Counted from the stretch's first letter, positions 46,678 through 58,497 are shown. The stretch is DNA of 64,000 nt from Ascarosepion bandense (GCA_037127315.1 JBBBDQ010001028.1:558001-622000), one strand, 5' to 3'. The notes: generated by a model not told the origin, from the letters alone. A program made the numbers and translations.

Positions 46678-48184
46678 ACTGTACACAAAACATTAACTTA
46701 AAACTTGATGATACCTTAAAAAAATAACCATGAAATCACGTTTTTGTACAGGGTTTTCAAATCTATATATCTTTTCATTCCACCTGTTTACAAACACCTT
46801 ATTTTTTTAACAGACAAGAAGTAAAAATATTTGATTTTTATAGTCCTCGCAGAAATAGAGAAAGAGGGTAAAAAAATAACACGTTGTAACGTTGTTCCAT
46901 TGTTCCAAGAAAGAGCTGAATAAATGAACATATATTAACATAAACAGACTTTGAAACCACCACAGAAAATGAAAGAAACGGTAGATTCCAGTGCTTTTTG
47001 GGGAATTTGGTGAACGAAGTCCAAATAATACAACGATAAAAAAGATAACTTAAGACAAATCCAAACTCAACAAAGGTCATTTTTTTAATCAAATACCTAA
47101 AATGAACATTGTTGGGATAGTAGTAAATAAAAATTATAGAACCTCATGAAATCAATGGCTTTTAAAAAGTACATCTGTGATTTAGGGTTATCGCCGAACG
47201 GAAATGCTGAAAAAATAACTTTGAATAAATTTATTTTTATCACCAGTTTTGGGGTTTTTTGTTGTTTTTTTTAAACCATCGAAAACTTATTGTTACTAAA
47301 TAACAAATTATCAATTCAATATCATTTGAAAGACCTTTACTAGGTTTAATGATCATAATTACTTTTTATGGCATTAACCCACCACCATCATTCACAGTCT
47401 TCTTGTCACTCGGGAGAGTTTTCTTTTAGTTTTTTACTTTTATCACAAATAAATTACGTTTCAAAACAAATTAACTAAAATCACAGGTTCGTGGTCTAAT
47501 TGTAAATATTTTTTAGAAGTGTTTCTGCTAAAAGAGCAACCGAAGGAAGCTGACAGCGAAGAAAAAGTTAACCCCCACCCTCAAGCATTTATGAAGCGAA
47601 GACAGTCAATTTTTGGAAGACGTTTTTCTTTTAACCAGTCACCATGAGGCGAAGGCGGAAAAATATGAATTTATATATTTTTAACCATTACCTAAAAAAA
47701 GTAAATTATCATTAATAATTAACTTTTAATGACGTAACTTTATCGGAAGGAATTTTATTTTGGCAATCATACACACACACACACACACACACGTTTGTTT
47801 CGGGTTTCCCCTTCAGTTATTTTGAGATGCATTGTGTACAATTTTTCATATTTTACCAAAAGCTTGAATCAGTTTAATTGAATTAAATTCGACTTTATAC
47901 CTCGTAAATGACACAGAAAATCGAGCATTTTCTTTTCTCTCTTTTAGTCTTTTCCTGAGCAGAAATTCTTTTTTTATTATTATTATTATTATTATAAAAC
48001 ATATCTCCTCCCTATTTTTTTTTTTTTTTGCCGACACAACAGACTGAAAAATATCTGTCAGAAAAAAAAATTAAGTTTCCTCAGAGCAGTATCACTTTTA
48101 TTGTCATTAAAAAAAAAAGTCAAACATGAATGAACCGGTTAGTTTAACACTTGAAAAAATAAATCCTTTTTTTTTTTTTCCAAT
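46678..48184. other. Unannotated AT-rich region with microsatellites
   Basis: It contains (CA)n at 47770-47792 and (ATT)n at 47971-47997. A less AT-rich segment at 47520-47650 has a short open frame on +, but no domain or splice context supports it. Confidence 0.4.
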
Positions 48185-48345
48185 GAATATAAGAAATGCA
48201 CCCGAGTATTTTACTTAGTGGAAATAGTAAAATCATTTAGCTTTCAAAAGCTAAATTTTAAGTTTCAAGAAAAAGGATTTTTTTAAGTTCAGTTTAAAAC
48301 TTAGGTATAAAAAATGGAGTGGAAATACCTTACCTAAAGGCAATC
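48185..48345 (-). repeat. Solo R1 terminal arm
   Basis: GAGTATTTTACTTAGTGGAA, TAAAATCATTTAGCTTTCAA and the end TTAGGTATAAAAAATGGAGTGG reproduce the terminal arm of R1 in the orientation of a right edge of copies B and C. Confidence 0.65.
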
Positions 48346-48410
48346 CTAAGTTTGTGTAGTGTAAATTCAAATTTTATGAAAAAACAGAAAATGAAATTAG
48401 AAATGATGGT

Positions 48411-48515
48411 CAGTTGAAGTGGCATATGCGATACACGCTTTTGGGCGATTATGTCTCAGACACGACTGACTGAGCAGAAGATTATCCCGCAGTAGGTTGC
48501 CATTGTTTTCTATGG
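48411..48515 (-). repeat. S1 SINE 3' fragment
   Basis: The segment GCATATGCGATACACGCTTT and TTATCCCGCAGTAGGTTGCC matches the 3' half of S1 on the - strand, as in the copy at 60644-60912. Confidence 0.7.
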
Positions 48516-49811
48516 TAATATAAACTTTTAAACGAAAAAAATATATATATTAATCACGAAAATCTTTATTCCAAACAAGTTTCTGGAGAAATGTTTCTCT
48601 AGTGGTATCGAAGTTCGATTTTTTTTGTCTTAGTTTTTACTAAATTTTAGTTACACACATCCACAAATTTTCATTAAATCTGAATTTATTTACACCGCTA
48701 GGATTACTTTTAAATAAGTATCCCACCCCCTTTTTAACGTTAAATCACGCACTGCATTTTTTCAGACACCTGATGAATCGAAGTCATAAAAAAAAAAAAA
48801 GAATAAGGGTTGCAAACTTTGTTTTTTTTACGTTACCAATGTATTGTAAAGATTTTTAAAATAAATTTAAAATGCATCACATGCATAAATAATGAAATAG
48901 GCTTACCTACATACTGTTACACTTTTTGTGGAAAAAAAAACAACTGCTTCATTAATCAATGTTAGTAACAATAATCAAAAATATTAATTAAAAAATCCCA
49001 GTTATGAAGGTTCGTTAAAGTATCTGAAAGTAAAAAATATATTTCTTTTGACGAGAAAATCACTTTTTACCGTAGAATAGCACAGCCTTACAGTACACTT
49101 CAGGACTAAAAGAAAAAGAGAGAAAAAGTACAGATATTGAAAAAAAATATGGAAACCTTTTTTTGAAAAAATAAACGAGCGTGCGTTCCTGAACTGACCC
49201 TAGCAATAATTTATTTGTGTAGGGTTGTTTACAAGACGAGGGGGTAAAATTGAAAAGAAATCCATAAAGCTATTTTTAAAAAAAGTACTTAACTTACGTG
49301 TCGTGTACAACACTAATGCGTCCATGAGACTACTTTTATGTTAACGTGTATTTTTTTTAGTGATATAATTCTTGCAAAAAGTTTAATTTTTAAAATTCAA
49401 AGATAAACGGTGTAAGTGTAAAAACTTTGTAAACCCAACATTTCAGATGAACAAAAATATAAGCTGAAGAAATTTTATTTTATCTTTCTTTTCATTACTT
49501 CTTCAATACTTGTCATCAAGTGGGAATTTAAAGTTGTTGCTTTTTTTTTTTTTTTTAAAAGAATTCTTCCTTATTTAATTTTCTTAACTTAAAAGGTTGA
49601 AACAGATTTCATGTTCTTCCATACAAAAAAATTATAATATACTTTTCTTTTTTGGTTTAGATACAAAAATGAAGTGACTGTCTCCAAAATCTAGTAACTT
49701 AGTTTTAAGTGCTATTCGAAAGAAAATTCTGAGACGGATTTGAATACTTGTTATTTCAGTCAAGGTTTTGAAGGATAATTTTTTTTTAAGAAGGTTAATA
49801 CGCAGCCTTAC
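48516..49811. other. Unannotated AT-rich region, possible intron of the divergent gene
   Basis: No further exon was recognised here. If the exon at 49812-49926 is real, this would be its first intron. Confidence 0.3.
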
Positions 49812-49926
49812 CATTCTCAGCATCTGTATACAATGTATGACATTCTTTGAGAATTCTTTCGTTTATTGTCTGGGTGGCTGATGTAGCTGCATTAGCCACA
49901 AAGCGCTGCCTGATTTTCTCAGACAT
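49812..49926 (-). CDS. Probable first coding exon of a divergent gene
   Basis: On the - strand an ATG at 49926-49924 opens 38 codons plus one base (MSEKIRQRFVANAA, then ATQTINERI and LYTDAEN), ending at a good donor, ATG|GTAAGG, at 49812|49811. The composition is balanced, GC-richer than the surrounding sequence and predicted helical, unlike the Lys/Asn/Ile-rich frames that arise by chance here. I do not recognise the family. The frame stays open upstream of the ATG, and a pyrimidine tract before CCGAG could be an acceptor near 49961, so this may be an internal exon beginning at 49960. It lies about 520 bp from the CCCH gene's start, head to head. Downstream exons were not found. Confidence 0.5.
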
Positions 49927-50448
49927 TCTCCTTTCTTCTCGCCTTGTCAAATGCAAGTGACTCGGAAAGGAAAAACGGATTTGGTACTATAAAAATTTAA
50001 TTTATGTCAGAATACCTGTAATTTTCTGATTGACAAAGTTAACAAAAATTGTAGCGATTAAATCGAACAATTACCAATACATCATGTTTTCTGTCGGTTT
50101 GCTTTTTAGCTCATAAAAGTATTTTTCAGAGATTTCGTTATCTTATTTTCTAATATTCCCATCGAGCCTCTGTACCAGCTGATTGACGTATTTCGTCAGC
50201 AAAAGAAGTAACATTCTTGAGGTAACTTCAAAAATAAAAAAATGTAAAAATAACTATTTTCTGGCTTTCATTTATTTCTAAATATAATTATGTTGTATTT
50301 TTTTCTTGAATTCATTATTTATTTAAAGGCGTGCATGCTTATTTTTTAACAATAATGCTGCCGGTTTTGGTTTGTTTTTTAGCCGATCAGATGCGGTGAT
50401 GGTGGTAAGCCCGGACTGTACCGGAAGTGGTAATGTTTATCGTCCAAC
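49927..50448. promoter_or_regulatory. Probable shared promoter between two divergent genes
   Basis: The interval between the two opposed start codons. Its right part becomes GC- and CpG-richer (from about 50385) and carries ACCGGAAGTG (50420-50429), a strong ETS/GABP-type site. Start-codon context CCAACATGGC (50444-50453) resembles a YY1 site placed over the initiator ATG, a common layout in housekeeping promoters. No TATA box is evident near the presumed start. The left two-thirds is AT-rich. Transcription starts are not known. Confidence 0.5.
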
Positions 50449-50516
50449 ATGGCTTCACTTGTGGCCGATTATAGTAGCAGTAGTGAGGATGGAGGTGAAG
50501 ACGATACGACAGAAAG
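50449..50516 (+). CDS. CCCH zinc-finger protein gene, exon 1
   Basis: The start codon lies in good context (AACATGG). The exon codes for 22 residues plus two bases of the next codon: MASLVADYSSSSEDGGEDD, then TTE. It ends at a consensus donor, AAG|GTGAGT. This acidic, serine-rich N-terminus (LVADYSSSSED) resembles N-termini of several nuclear RNA-processing proteins and offers likely casein kinase 2 sites. The two leftover bases join the first base of exon 2 to make an Arg codon and keep the frame open. Intron 1 is therefore phase 2. Confidence 0.85.
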
Positions 50517-51265
50517 GTGAGTAAACAAATCTGCATCACTCGATATCGCACAAGCTGCCCGAAGCATCTTTTCGGGAGCCCTTGCACTTTGTCAATGGTT
50601 TCGGGAGCTCTGGTGTCGCTTCCGTGTACAGATCTATAAGGACATTAATTTTTTACAAGTCACAGTGATAGTTGTTATCAAAATAATAGTGCTGTTACTC
50701 AGTTACTGTTAATGATTTCTGTTTTTATACATTAAAATAACAAAAGTTTGTTTTCCCGTTCCTTCTAACACTGTTAAGTAAAGAAAAATCATAGCTTTAG
50801 GAAATTCTATGTTAAAAAAACTGAAAATAAAGGGGGTAAAAAACTTAAATCTATTTTTTTTTTTTTTTAGCAAACGTAAAGAGGTGAATTTAAACATTTC
50901 CAGGCTTCCTTGGTTTTTAATTTCCATCTTGTAGACTGCAAAAATATTTTTCTCAAACAAGATTTCAAGCATACTAGGTATGGTTTCGTATTGAATTGAC
51001 AATTTTTTCTTTTTTGTCTGAACATTGTAAAATTATGTCACTTCGACAATAAATTATAGAGAAAACTTGAAATCTCAATAATTGTCTATCGAGAAAAAAA
51101 AAGTAATTCTTTTCATCTCAACTTGATCTAATAATTTTATTTCTCATTTGACAAGAAATAGAAACAGTAAGTACATTATTTTACTGTTTCATCGTTGTTC
51201 AAATAAAAATTCAACTATTATTTCAAATTATGAACAATAACAGGTAAAATTTAGTTTTAATTCCT

Positions 51266-52012
51266 GTCGCCGTTCCCCTTCAAACTTATCCTAAATAGCA
51301 TTATTTCCGTGCAAATGTATATGCCGAACTCAAATCAAGTGTTAGTTAGTGAAGAAACTTTCCTTTTTTGCTTTGAATGTGCATTAAGAAAACGAACTAT
51401 CGCACGTTAATGTTCGTTTTAGGTACCGACGGCTTTTCCCCCTTCAAATTTATCCAAAATAGCATTATTTCTGTGCAAATGTATATGCTGAACTCAAATC
51501 AACAATTAGTTATTGAAGAAATTTACTTTTTTTGCTTTGAAAGTCCATTAAAAAAACGAACTATATCTCGCACTTTTTCTCTCCCGTAACTCTCACGAAG
51601 TCATGTAATTAACTGCAGAATTTTTTGTCGAATTTTAGAGGATTTTTTTTTTCTTTTACTGAAACTTCCGGCGATGTACTTCCTTATTGAGAGTAACAAG
51701 TGTAGAAATACAATAGCGCATTACTTTAATTTCAGGAAGTACATCGCCGGAAGTATCAGTAAATGAAGAAGAATAGACAAAAAATTTGCCAAAATTCGTT
51801 CAAATGCGCAGTCCGTCATTCTGCAGTTAATTACATGACTTCGTGAGAGTTACGGGAGAGAAAAAGTGCAAGATATAGTTCGTTTTTTTATGGACATTTA
51901 GATAAAAAAAGATAAGTTTCTTCAATAACTAACAGTTGATTTGAGTTCAACATATACATTTGCACAGAGATAATGCTATTTTGGATAAATTTGAAAGGGA
52001 AAAGCAACAGGA
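51266..52012. mobile_element. Large foldback element R5 in intron 1
   Basis: Arms of about 255-280 bp (about 51430-51683 and 51735-52010) are near reverse complements, with a loop of about 50 bp. At the apex ACTTCCGGCGATGTACTTCC faces its exact inverse, and further out CCGTAACTCTCACGAAGTCA does likewise. An extra diverged copy of the outer left arm (51266-51420) lies in tandem before it, with shared wording such as AATAGCATTATTTC and GCAAATGTATATGC. There is no coding content. Transcribed as part of the intron it would form a very long RNA hairpin. Confidence 0.85.
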
Positions 52013-53421
52013 CTTTTACCCATCAAACAAACCGTAAAAAATGAATGATCTTTTTTTTTTTGTTTTTTTTTTATTTTGTGCAATTTGGAATTCCTTCCAA
52101 CAAAAAAATCCTCTTTTTTTGAGACTCTATGCAAACTTGTTTGGCTTGACCATTGATAAGAAGATTAATCAAAGCTAATTCAGGAAAGTTACTGGTCAAC
52201 CAGTCTCTCACTAAATTGGTCCTGTATATTATTATCTAAAAAACAAATTTTAATTTATTTATTTTTCGCATTTGTTGAACAAGTTTACTGTTTTGTTTTG
52301 CTGTTTCAGCTAACTTAAAAATTCTGTCAACCTAAAACAAAAACATTTTTCGGAGAAAAAAAAATACTCATTGTCACATACATTGTCGTCAAGAAACATT
52401 TTAAAATCAAGGTAAAAGTTAAATATTTGCTGAATAATATGGTGGATGAGTGAAGACAAGCTGTAACTTGTAATACTTTTTTTGCCTAATCCCCAGAGAA
52501 ATATGTTGTCTGTGTCAATTTCAAGTATTATCCTTTATCGAATATAAATTGGGTTTTCTCTTCTTGAGTCTGGATGCTTTTGTAGAATTTTGCTTTCATT
52601 TGATAATTGGAAGCAGTACTTGTTTGACTCTATGTTCTCCAGAAGAACTTTCTTCCAATCCCACTACACTTTGGTGGATGAAGACTCGTTTTTGGTATTG
52701 TTAGTGATGGTTTATTTCACAGACCCCACAATTCCATGTTGTATCCATCTTCCAAATACAATATTTTCAGTCATACATGGAAATATGACCCAGTAAAGTT
52801 TTCATTTTTAACCAATGCAGAAGCCTCGCGCCAAAGTGACTTACCAAACTGGCGTAAATGATTTTCAATGTTTCATTTGGATATTTTCAGTATATTGGAT
52901 ATCACCCACCTTGTACAATATTATTTTCAACTGGCTTTATTTGATTATCAACCTCAACTGGTCTACCCAACCATGGCACATTATAAAAATTTGACAAACC
53001 ACTTTTTTGAAATGTTCACTCATTCTCCATAAACTGAATAAACCTTTTTTGTGTGCGAGTTGCATTTTTATTTTTCTTCAATAAAAAGCATAATATGCTG
53101 AAAATGTTACTTATTTTCTTTTATTTTAAAGGTTGGAATCAATTAACAAAAATGTCATGTTTTGATTTTTTTGTTTTTTATGCATGCTCATACAATAAAA
53201 AATGACTCCTATTGCCATCTAATGCTTTTCTAAAGACATCAGTATTGGTGATATCAAGAGCTGCTATCACAATTTCACTTAGAACGTCAACTTCACTTTT
53301 TTTTCTTTGATGCTTACTGCACCAATTTGCACCTGTTCAAAATAATTTACTAATGTATACGGGTAGTTAATTACAAGATGACTTTATGGTTTAATTAATT
53401 TCCTTATTTTTATCATTAAAA

Positions 53422-53494
53422 CTAGAGATCTTAGTCATAAAAAAATGTGTTCGTTTTGAACACCACATTTTTTTATGACTAAAAAGATCTCTAG
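53422..53494. repeat. Short hairpin (MITE-like) in intron 1
   Basis: CTAGAGATCTTAGTCATAAA and, on the right, the inverse with three extra A (TTTATGACTAAAAAGATCTC then TAG) form a stem of about 28 bp with a loop of about 14 nt. It could be a miniature inverted-repeat element. Confidence 0.8.
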
Positions 53495-53564
53495 CCTTTG
53501 TTATTTTATAGTGTCCATAATTTCAAAATTTTTCAAAGTGAATTTTTAAGATGCTATTGAGTAT

Positions 53565-53880
53565 TTAGTGTAGTAAAGGATAGTGGCTAAGATTTGAGGA
53601 ATAGAAGAGCTGAGTTCAAATTCCAGTCAAGTTCATTATATTCGTTTACATGCTAATACCCTTGAGAAAGACATGAATCCATTTCTCCCTGCTCTAGATA
53701 TTTGGTAAATAGCAGGACAGATTGAGCTCTATAGCCTTAGTTGGCAGCCAGTCTAGGAGAAGGAAAATTCTGAATTCAAAGCTAGCCTAGAGAGGGTTGG
53801 GCTCAGTTAGGTTGTCTTGCCCATGAAACACTACTGTTGCTATGGTTGCAGTGGATGTGATGCCCCTTAAAACTGAAGGG
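53565..53880 (+). repeat. SINE with S1-like head and S2-type 3' half, in intron 1
   Basis: The first half (GAGTTCAAATTCCAGTCAAG as B-box region, then TTTACATGCTAATACCCTTG) resembles S1. The second half (GAGAGGGTTGGGCTCAGTTA, then CTTGCCCATGAAACACTACT and ATGCCCCTTAAAACTGAAGG) resembles the repeat at 33475-33690. So the two SINE types share a head and differ in the tail. Confidence 0.7.
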
Positions 53881-54795
53881 GTTAGGGGATTCATGATAGT
53901 GATTGAGCACATAGTTGTAAAAACAAATTCCTACTCTTTGATCTTTGCAGTCTGTTTATACTGTGTATTTGAAAAGCCTATAAACATTCACAGACTTATG
54001 TGGATATTAGAGATTATTGAGTACAAACATTAATCACAGCTTTTCTGGTCATTGATATAAGATATAAAATGCAAAATCATTTAATGTTCATACTTTGATT
54101 TGTCCTTATATGCATAAGAATCTTTGGGAATCATACCTTCTCTAAAGTAATAAGTTATTTTGAAAAATTCCATCTTAACAACTTAAAAAAGAATTCTTTC
54201 ATATATTTCAAAATACAAAACAAAACTTTTATTGTTAGTTTTAAATACTTACATTTTAAGAATTTAGGGACAATTTTTCAAATAATACTTGTGAAAAATC
54301 TTCCACTTCTGCTTTGCTGGTTTTCTTTGCTTGATTCTGTAATTTTAATTCTGGTGTTTTGTATTGCTTTAGTTGGAAGCAGGCAACAGGCAATCTTTTG
54401 TGGCTTAATGCAGTTTGTCAGATATATTTCAATTCTCTCAAAAGTAGACTCTTGAGCTCTATCCTAATTGAATCATCAATATATCTATGAAGTAACTTGG
54501 GACATGAATCAATATATTTTTTTAGAGATATAGGAAGGTATGTTTAATGATGATCACAATATAATTTGTATAAAAATCACATCTGTAAGTTCATTCTTTG
54601 GTTGACTACCCAATTTTTCATGAATTGTTTGTTTGAACATTGTTCAAGTATAGACAAGAGAAACTTGAGCAAGTTTTATTGTATAAGCATTATTATCAAC
54701 ATGTTTCAGGAATTATAAAATCTGCATCAGCCAAAGATATAAATTTTAATATCAAAACCAATTTATAACTTTTTAACTTTTTTTTATTCTTGTAG

Positions 54796-55411
54796 GTTAG
54801 AAGATGTTGGCAAGAATTTCCTTGTTTCCAACAATGGGGAAGCAGGTGCTGATGATGACAGTTCTGGGGAAGATGTGCCGTCAGACAAAAATTCAGGTGA
54901 TATAGAGGGTCAGCTTCTGCCCAACCCATTTACTGGCAATTTACCTTCCCCAAATTTGGACTCCCGGCCTGCAGGCACATCTCACCTAGTGTTTTCAAAT
55001 CCTTTCAAGGAGGAGCAGACTCGACAAGAGTCCATTTTGCAGCAACATGTCAAAATGACAGAGCACTCAAAAAATTCCAATTCTAAGAAACAAGTGTGCT
55101 GGAAATTTAAGCGTGGAAAATGTCGCTTCAGCAAGAACTGCAAGTTCTCACATGACATTGATAACCACATTGAAAGCCCTCTTGTTAAGAATCATTGCTG
55201 TGAAATCCCAAAACAATTCTCTGAACAAGTTCTTCAAAATAATTCTGCTAGTGATCAATTTAAAACAGTAACAGAAGATGAAGATGATTATCTGAAAGGT
55301 AAACGAAAGAAGAGGACTGGTATGACTGATTCTTTAGTGCCACCAAAGAAAGCAATGGTTACATTGAGCAAGATCCAGGCTCAAGAAAGGCCTTGGACTG
55401 TTAAACGGTAA
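54796..55411 (+). CDS. CCCH zinc-finger protein gene, exon 2 (to stop)
   Basis: With exon 1 this gives a 227-residue protein. Residues 1-60 are acidic and Ser/Gly-rich. A linker rich in Pro and Asn follows (LLPNPFTGNLPSPN, then NPFKEE). One CCCH finger lies at residues 124-142, VCWKFKRGKCRFSKNCKFSH, with Cys124, Cys132, Cys138 and His142 (C-X7-C-X5-C-X3-H). Next is an acidic stretch (TEDEDDY), then a basic segment, KGKRKKR, probably a nuclear signal, and a conserved-looking tail (TDSLVPPKKA, then ERPW). CCCH fingers of this type usually bind single-stranded RNA, so a nuclear RNA-related role is plausible but inferred. The stop is TAA at 55409-55411. A weak donor (CG|GTAACT) overlaps it, so a further exon cannot be excluded. 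I cannot name the orthologue. Confidence 0.85.
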
Positions 55412-56345
55412 CTCTATACAAAAATTGCAGATTCAATGTTCTTTGTTTTATTTATTTATTTATTTTTTTTTTTATGATGGTGCTTGTACTTCTGGTCTCT
55501 GGTGACTCAGATGATAGTTGTGATATCAACAAGTTACACTAATAAGCAGTAGACTGCCCCAGTTTTGATTATTCTCATTCTTCTTCCTTTTTTTTTTAAA
55601 TGAAAACCAAATGTTTCAAGCTTTCAATTGCTCATCTTGAGTATCAGATTTCTGTGATTGAAAATGTTAGAACTTAATCACAGGGGTTTTATTTTTTCTT
55701 GTTTGATTTCTATTTCTTTACTTTTTCCTTTTCTTTTTATCAAGACTTTACCTCTTTACTTACCTCTCTGATTGTCTTTTGTTTATCAATTTTTATTTCT
55801 TTATCTCTTCATATATATAACAAATATACTAAATTGAAATGACCAAAGCAAGACATCAGAAGCAAGGGAAGAATCTTTTCATCAGTCATGTAATGTCTGT
55901 TGACTAAAACTAATTATATATAAATGAAATTTATATTCTCAAAATTTTTCTATTTATGTGAATAGATGAAGTGAAAAAGAAACTCTTAGCATTAGTTTCT
56001 GCTCCAGACAGCAGGAGTTAAAAATTTTAAAGTAAAAACTCAAAAAAGAAAGTATTGATTGGCAGATTTATCCATGACCAATCTGATTATTTTGTAACTA
56101 GACAGCAGTAGTCTAGTTTTTGTCTTTTGAATCCTTCCTACAAACTCATTACTCCTGCTCTTTGGAATCCTTATTGTCCTAGTGATTGCCATGGTAACAT
56201 ATTGAGTTCTTAAGTTAATATATGAATTTGTATCTTCTGTTTTTTTTTTTTTCTTTTCCAGAAATTTTGACTATAGTCACTATACTTTGATTTCTAAAAT
56301 TTTCATGAAATTATATAAGAAATGAATAAAATGATAAAACATTGA
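55412..56345 (+). other. Probable 3' untranslated region of the CCCH gene
   Basis: If the TAA is used, this AT-rich stretch would be the 3' UTR. The first canonical AATAAA found downstream on the + strand is at 56325-56330, which would give a UTR of roughly 0.9 kb. T-rich runs lie near 55457-55475 and 56240-56252. Confidence 0.45.
56325..56330 (+). promoter_or_regulatory. Candidate poly(A) signal
   Basis: AATAAA about 915 bp after the stop codon of the CCCH gene. It has no cleavage-site evidence, and AATAAA occurs often by chance in such AT-rich DNA. Confidence 0.35.
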
Positions 56346-58457
56346 AAAATGTAACTGACAAAATAAGTTAATTTCTGGTTAGCAAATTTATTTTATGCTT
56401 GTGCCTTTAAAAAATAGAAACTCACAAACTACAATCAAAAATCAAGTGGAAACAAGTTTTGAATTAGATGTGGTAAAAATAACTAATTTCAGAGGAATTA
56501 ATTCTTGGCAACCAAAATTACAGGCAATTTAAAAGAAAGCAAGACTAAGGAAATCACTCTACTGTTACTGATGAGTGCCTGCAGAGATGTTTTCTTTGCT
56601 TTTTAAGTTTACTCTTTTGTTGACTCTCGTTTTTCTTATCTCAAGAATTGTTTCTAAAATTGTAAATGAATAACAATTTCAGATTTGCAAACAGATCAGT
56701 AGAATAGCCTCATTAATCTAAATTAGATTGGAATTTATAAAAATGAATTATTCAGTTAAATCCTTTACTGGCATCAACAAATAAGACAACAGATTTGTTT
56801 GTTAGCATTTGGGCAAAATCATAATTAAATATTTATGAGTTTAAAGTAGAATATTTTTTCATTTCTCAAAAACAAAAACAAATTGTGCATTGTTTGTATA
56901 GTGTCAATAATTAAAAAGAAAAAAGGTTTTTGTCTTTTTGCTTTAAAGACTAAATAAATTAAAATGTCAACACTCATTTTGAACATTTGCTGTCATTCAT
57001 AATTATTAATATAATTATCTTGAATTATGAAATAACATTTTTCTCATAGCTTGTAGCTATATTTTTAACTTTTTCTACTTTTTAGACTTATGCTTTATTT
57101 AGTTAACTTTTTTTTAAATTTTTAATTGATATTGAAGTTTTAAAACAGAAAATGTATTAGTTAACATAAGAATCTGAGTAAATCTTAATTTTTATTTTCT
57201 TTTTAACTCTATGCAGTTATTGCTTTGGGTTTTCTTTACTGACAAGTATACCACATCATGTTATTTATTAAGGGTGGGTTATTTTAATGCCAAAGTTTTT
57301 AATGAGTAATTTTAAAATAATCTAATTATTTTTTATGCCTCAATCTGCATAATCTAATTATCATTAAGATATTTAGTTATTTATATATTTATTATATTGC
57401 TCCAATGTTAAACAAACTAGTTTAGAAGTTAGAAACTTGGGGTAAGAGTATTGGTCCTAAGTTCATAGCATGTAAGCTTTTCAACATTCTATCCAATGTT
57501 ACTGATACTTGTTAGCAAATACTTAATAATAATCCTCTTTGGCTTTCATGTCAATATTTTCAATACTTGTTATTGTTTATAATTTATTGCTTTCTTATAA
57601 AACAAACAAGTAATGAAATCAAGGTTCTTATTTTTTTACATATTATCTTAAAACATGGAACATATCCCACAAATTTTATTAGGATTACATTGATGTCTTG
57701 CTCCAGGTAGTATATTTTTCATTACTCCACTATAGTTAGTGGTATTCTTCATCTATTGAAAATAATGTGATGTTAATGTTGAAATTGGAAAGGAATACCT
57801 TCCATGGATGCAAACAGCTGACATGAATAAATCCTGCTACCAGTTAAACCTAATTTAATTCATTAAAGTGTTCAAAATTAGTTGAGAGGAAGATCCTTAA
57901 TGTTCATATATTTTTTTAATCATCATACTACAGTTGGGAAGTTTTCAGTCATCTACCACATTATTGCACTTTTGGATTAACCTTTATTTTATTAATTAAA
58001 AAATGTCATTTTTCCCTAAGATTGTTGAAAAAAAATGTTAAAGTTGTGGGAGGAAAGAATTATGAAGTTAGCTTATCTTTTATATTAAACTGAAAGACTT
58101 TTTTGATGTCCCAATGTAATCTACCCAATTTTGTTTATATTATTTAAAAAGTATGCTATTTACAATTTATACTTAATTTCTTCCACAATAATAGCTTCTT
58201 GCAAAATAATTGCTCATAAATTAGTTACAATACATATCCACAATAAATGAAAAATCTGTGATAAAAAATTGACATTTTTACATTTCACTAATATTAGTTT
58301 GAAAACAAATTTTCAATTGTTTTTGATGTGATTAATTTAATGACTGGTAATTTTTTTTAACCATTGTTTTTAACGTATTGTCAGAAAGATTAAAAACAAT
58401 GAAGATAAACAGCATTGAAGATGGAGAATAAAGTATGATTTCCATATGCAGTTTGTT

Positions 58458-58461
<4 letters not shown>
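56346..58461. other. Unannotated AT-rich spacer
   Basis: No gene, exon or recognised repeat on either strand. Confidence 0.35.

Positions 58462-58497
<36 letters not shown>

Larger units (their letters stand above)
50517..54795 (+). other. Intron 1 of the CCCH gene
   Basis: It begins GTGAGT and ends TTATTCTTGTAG after a pyrimidine-rich tract. Inside are a large foldback (51266-52012), a short hairpin element (53422-53494) and a SINE (53565-53880). Just after the donor, CCCGAA and TTCGGG (about 50559-50576) form a small inverted repeat. The rest is AT-rich and shows no alternative coding exon that I can support. Confidence 0.8.

Noticed and set aside
47540..47640. Possible coding exon on the + strand in less AT-rich sequence
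   Set aside because: The frame is short and lacks a convincing acceptor and donor pair.
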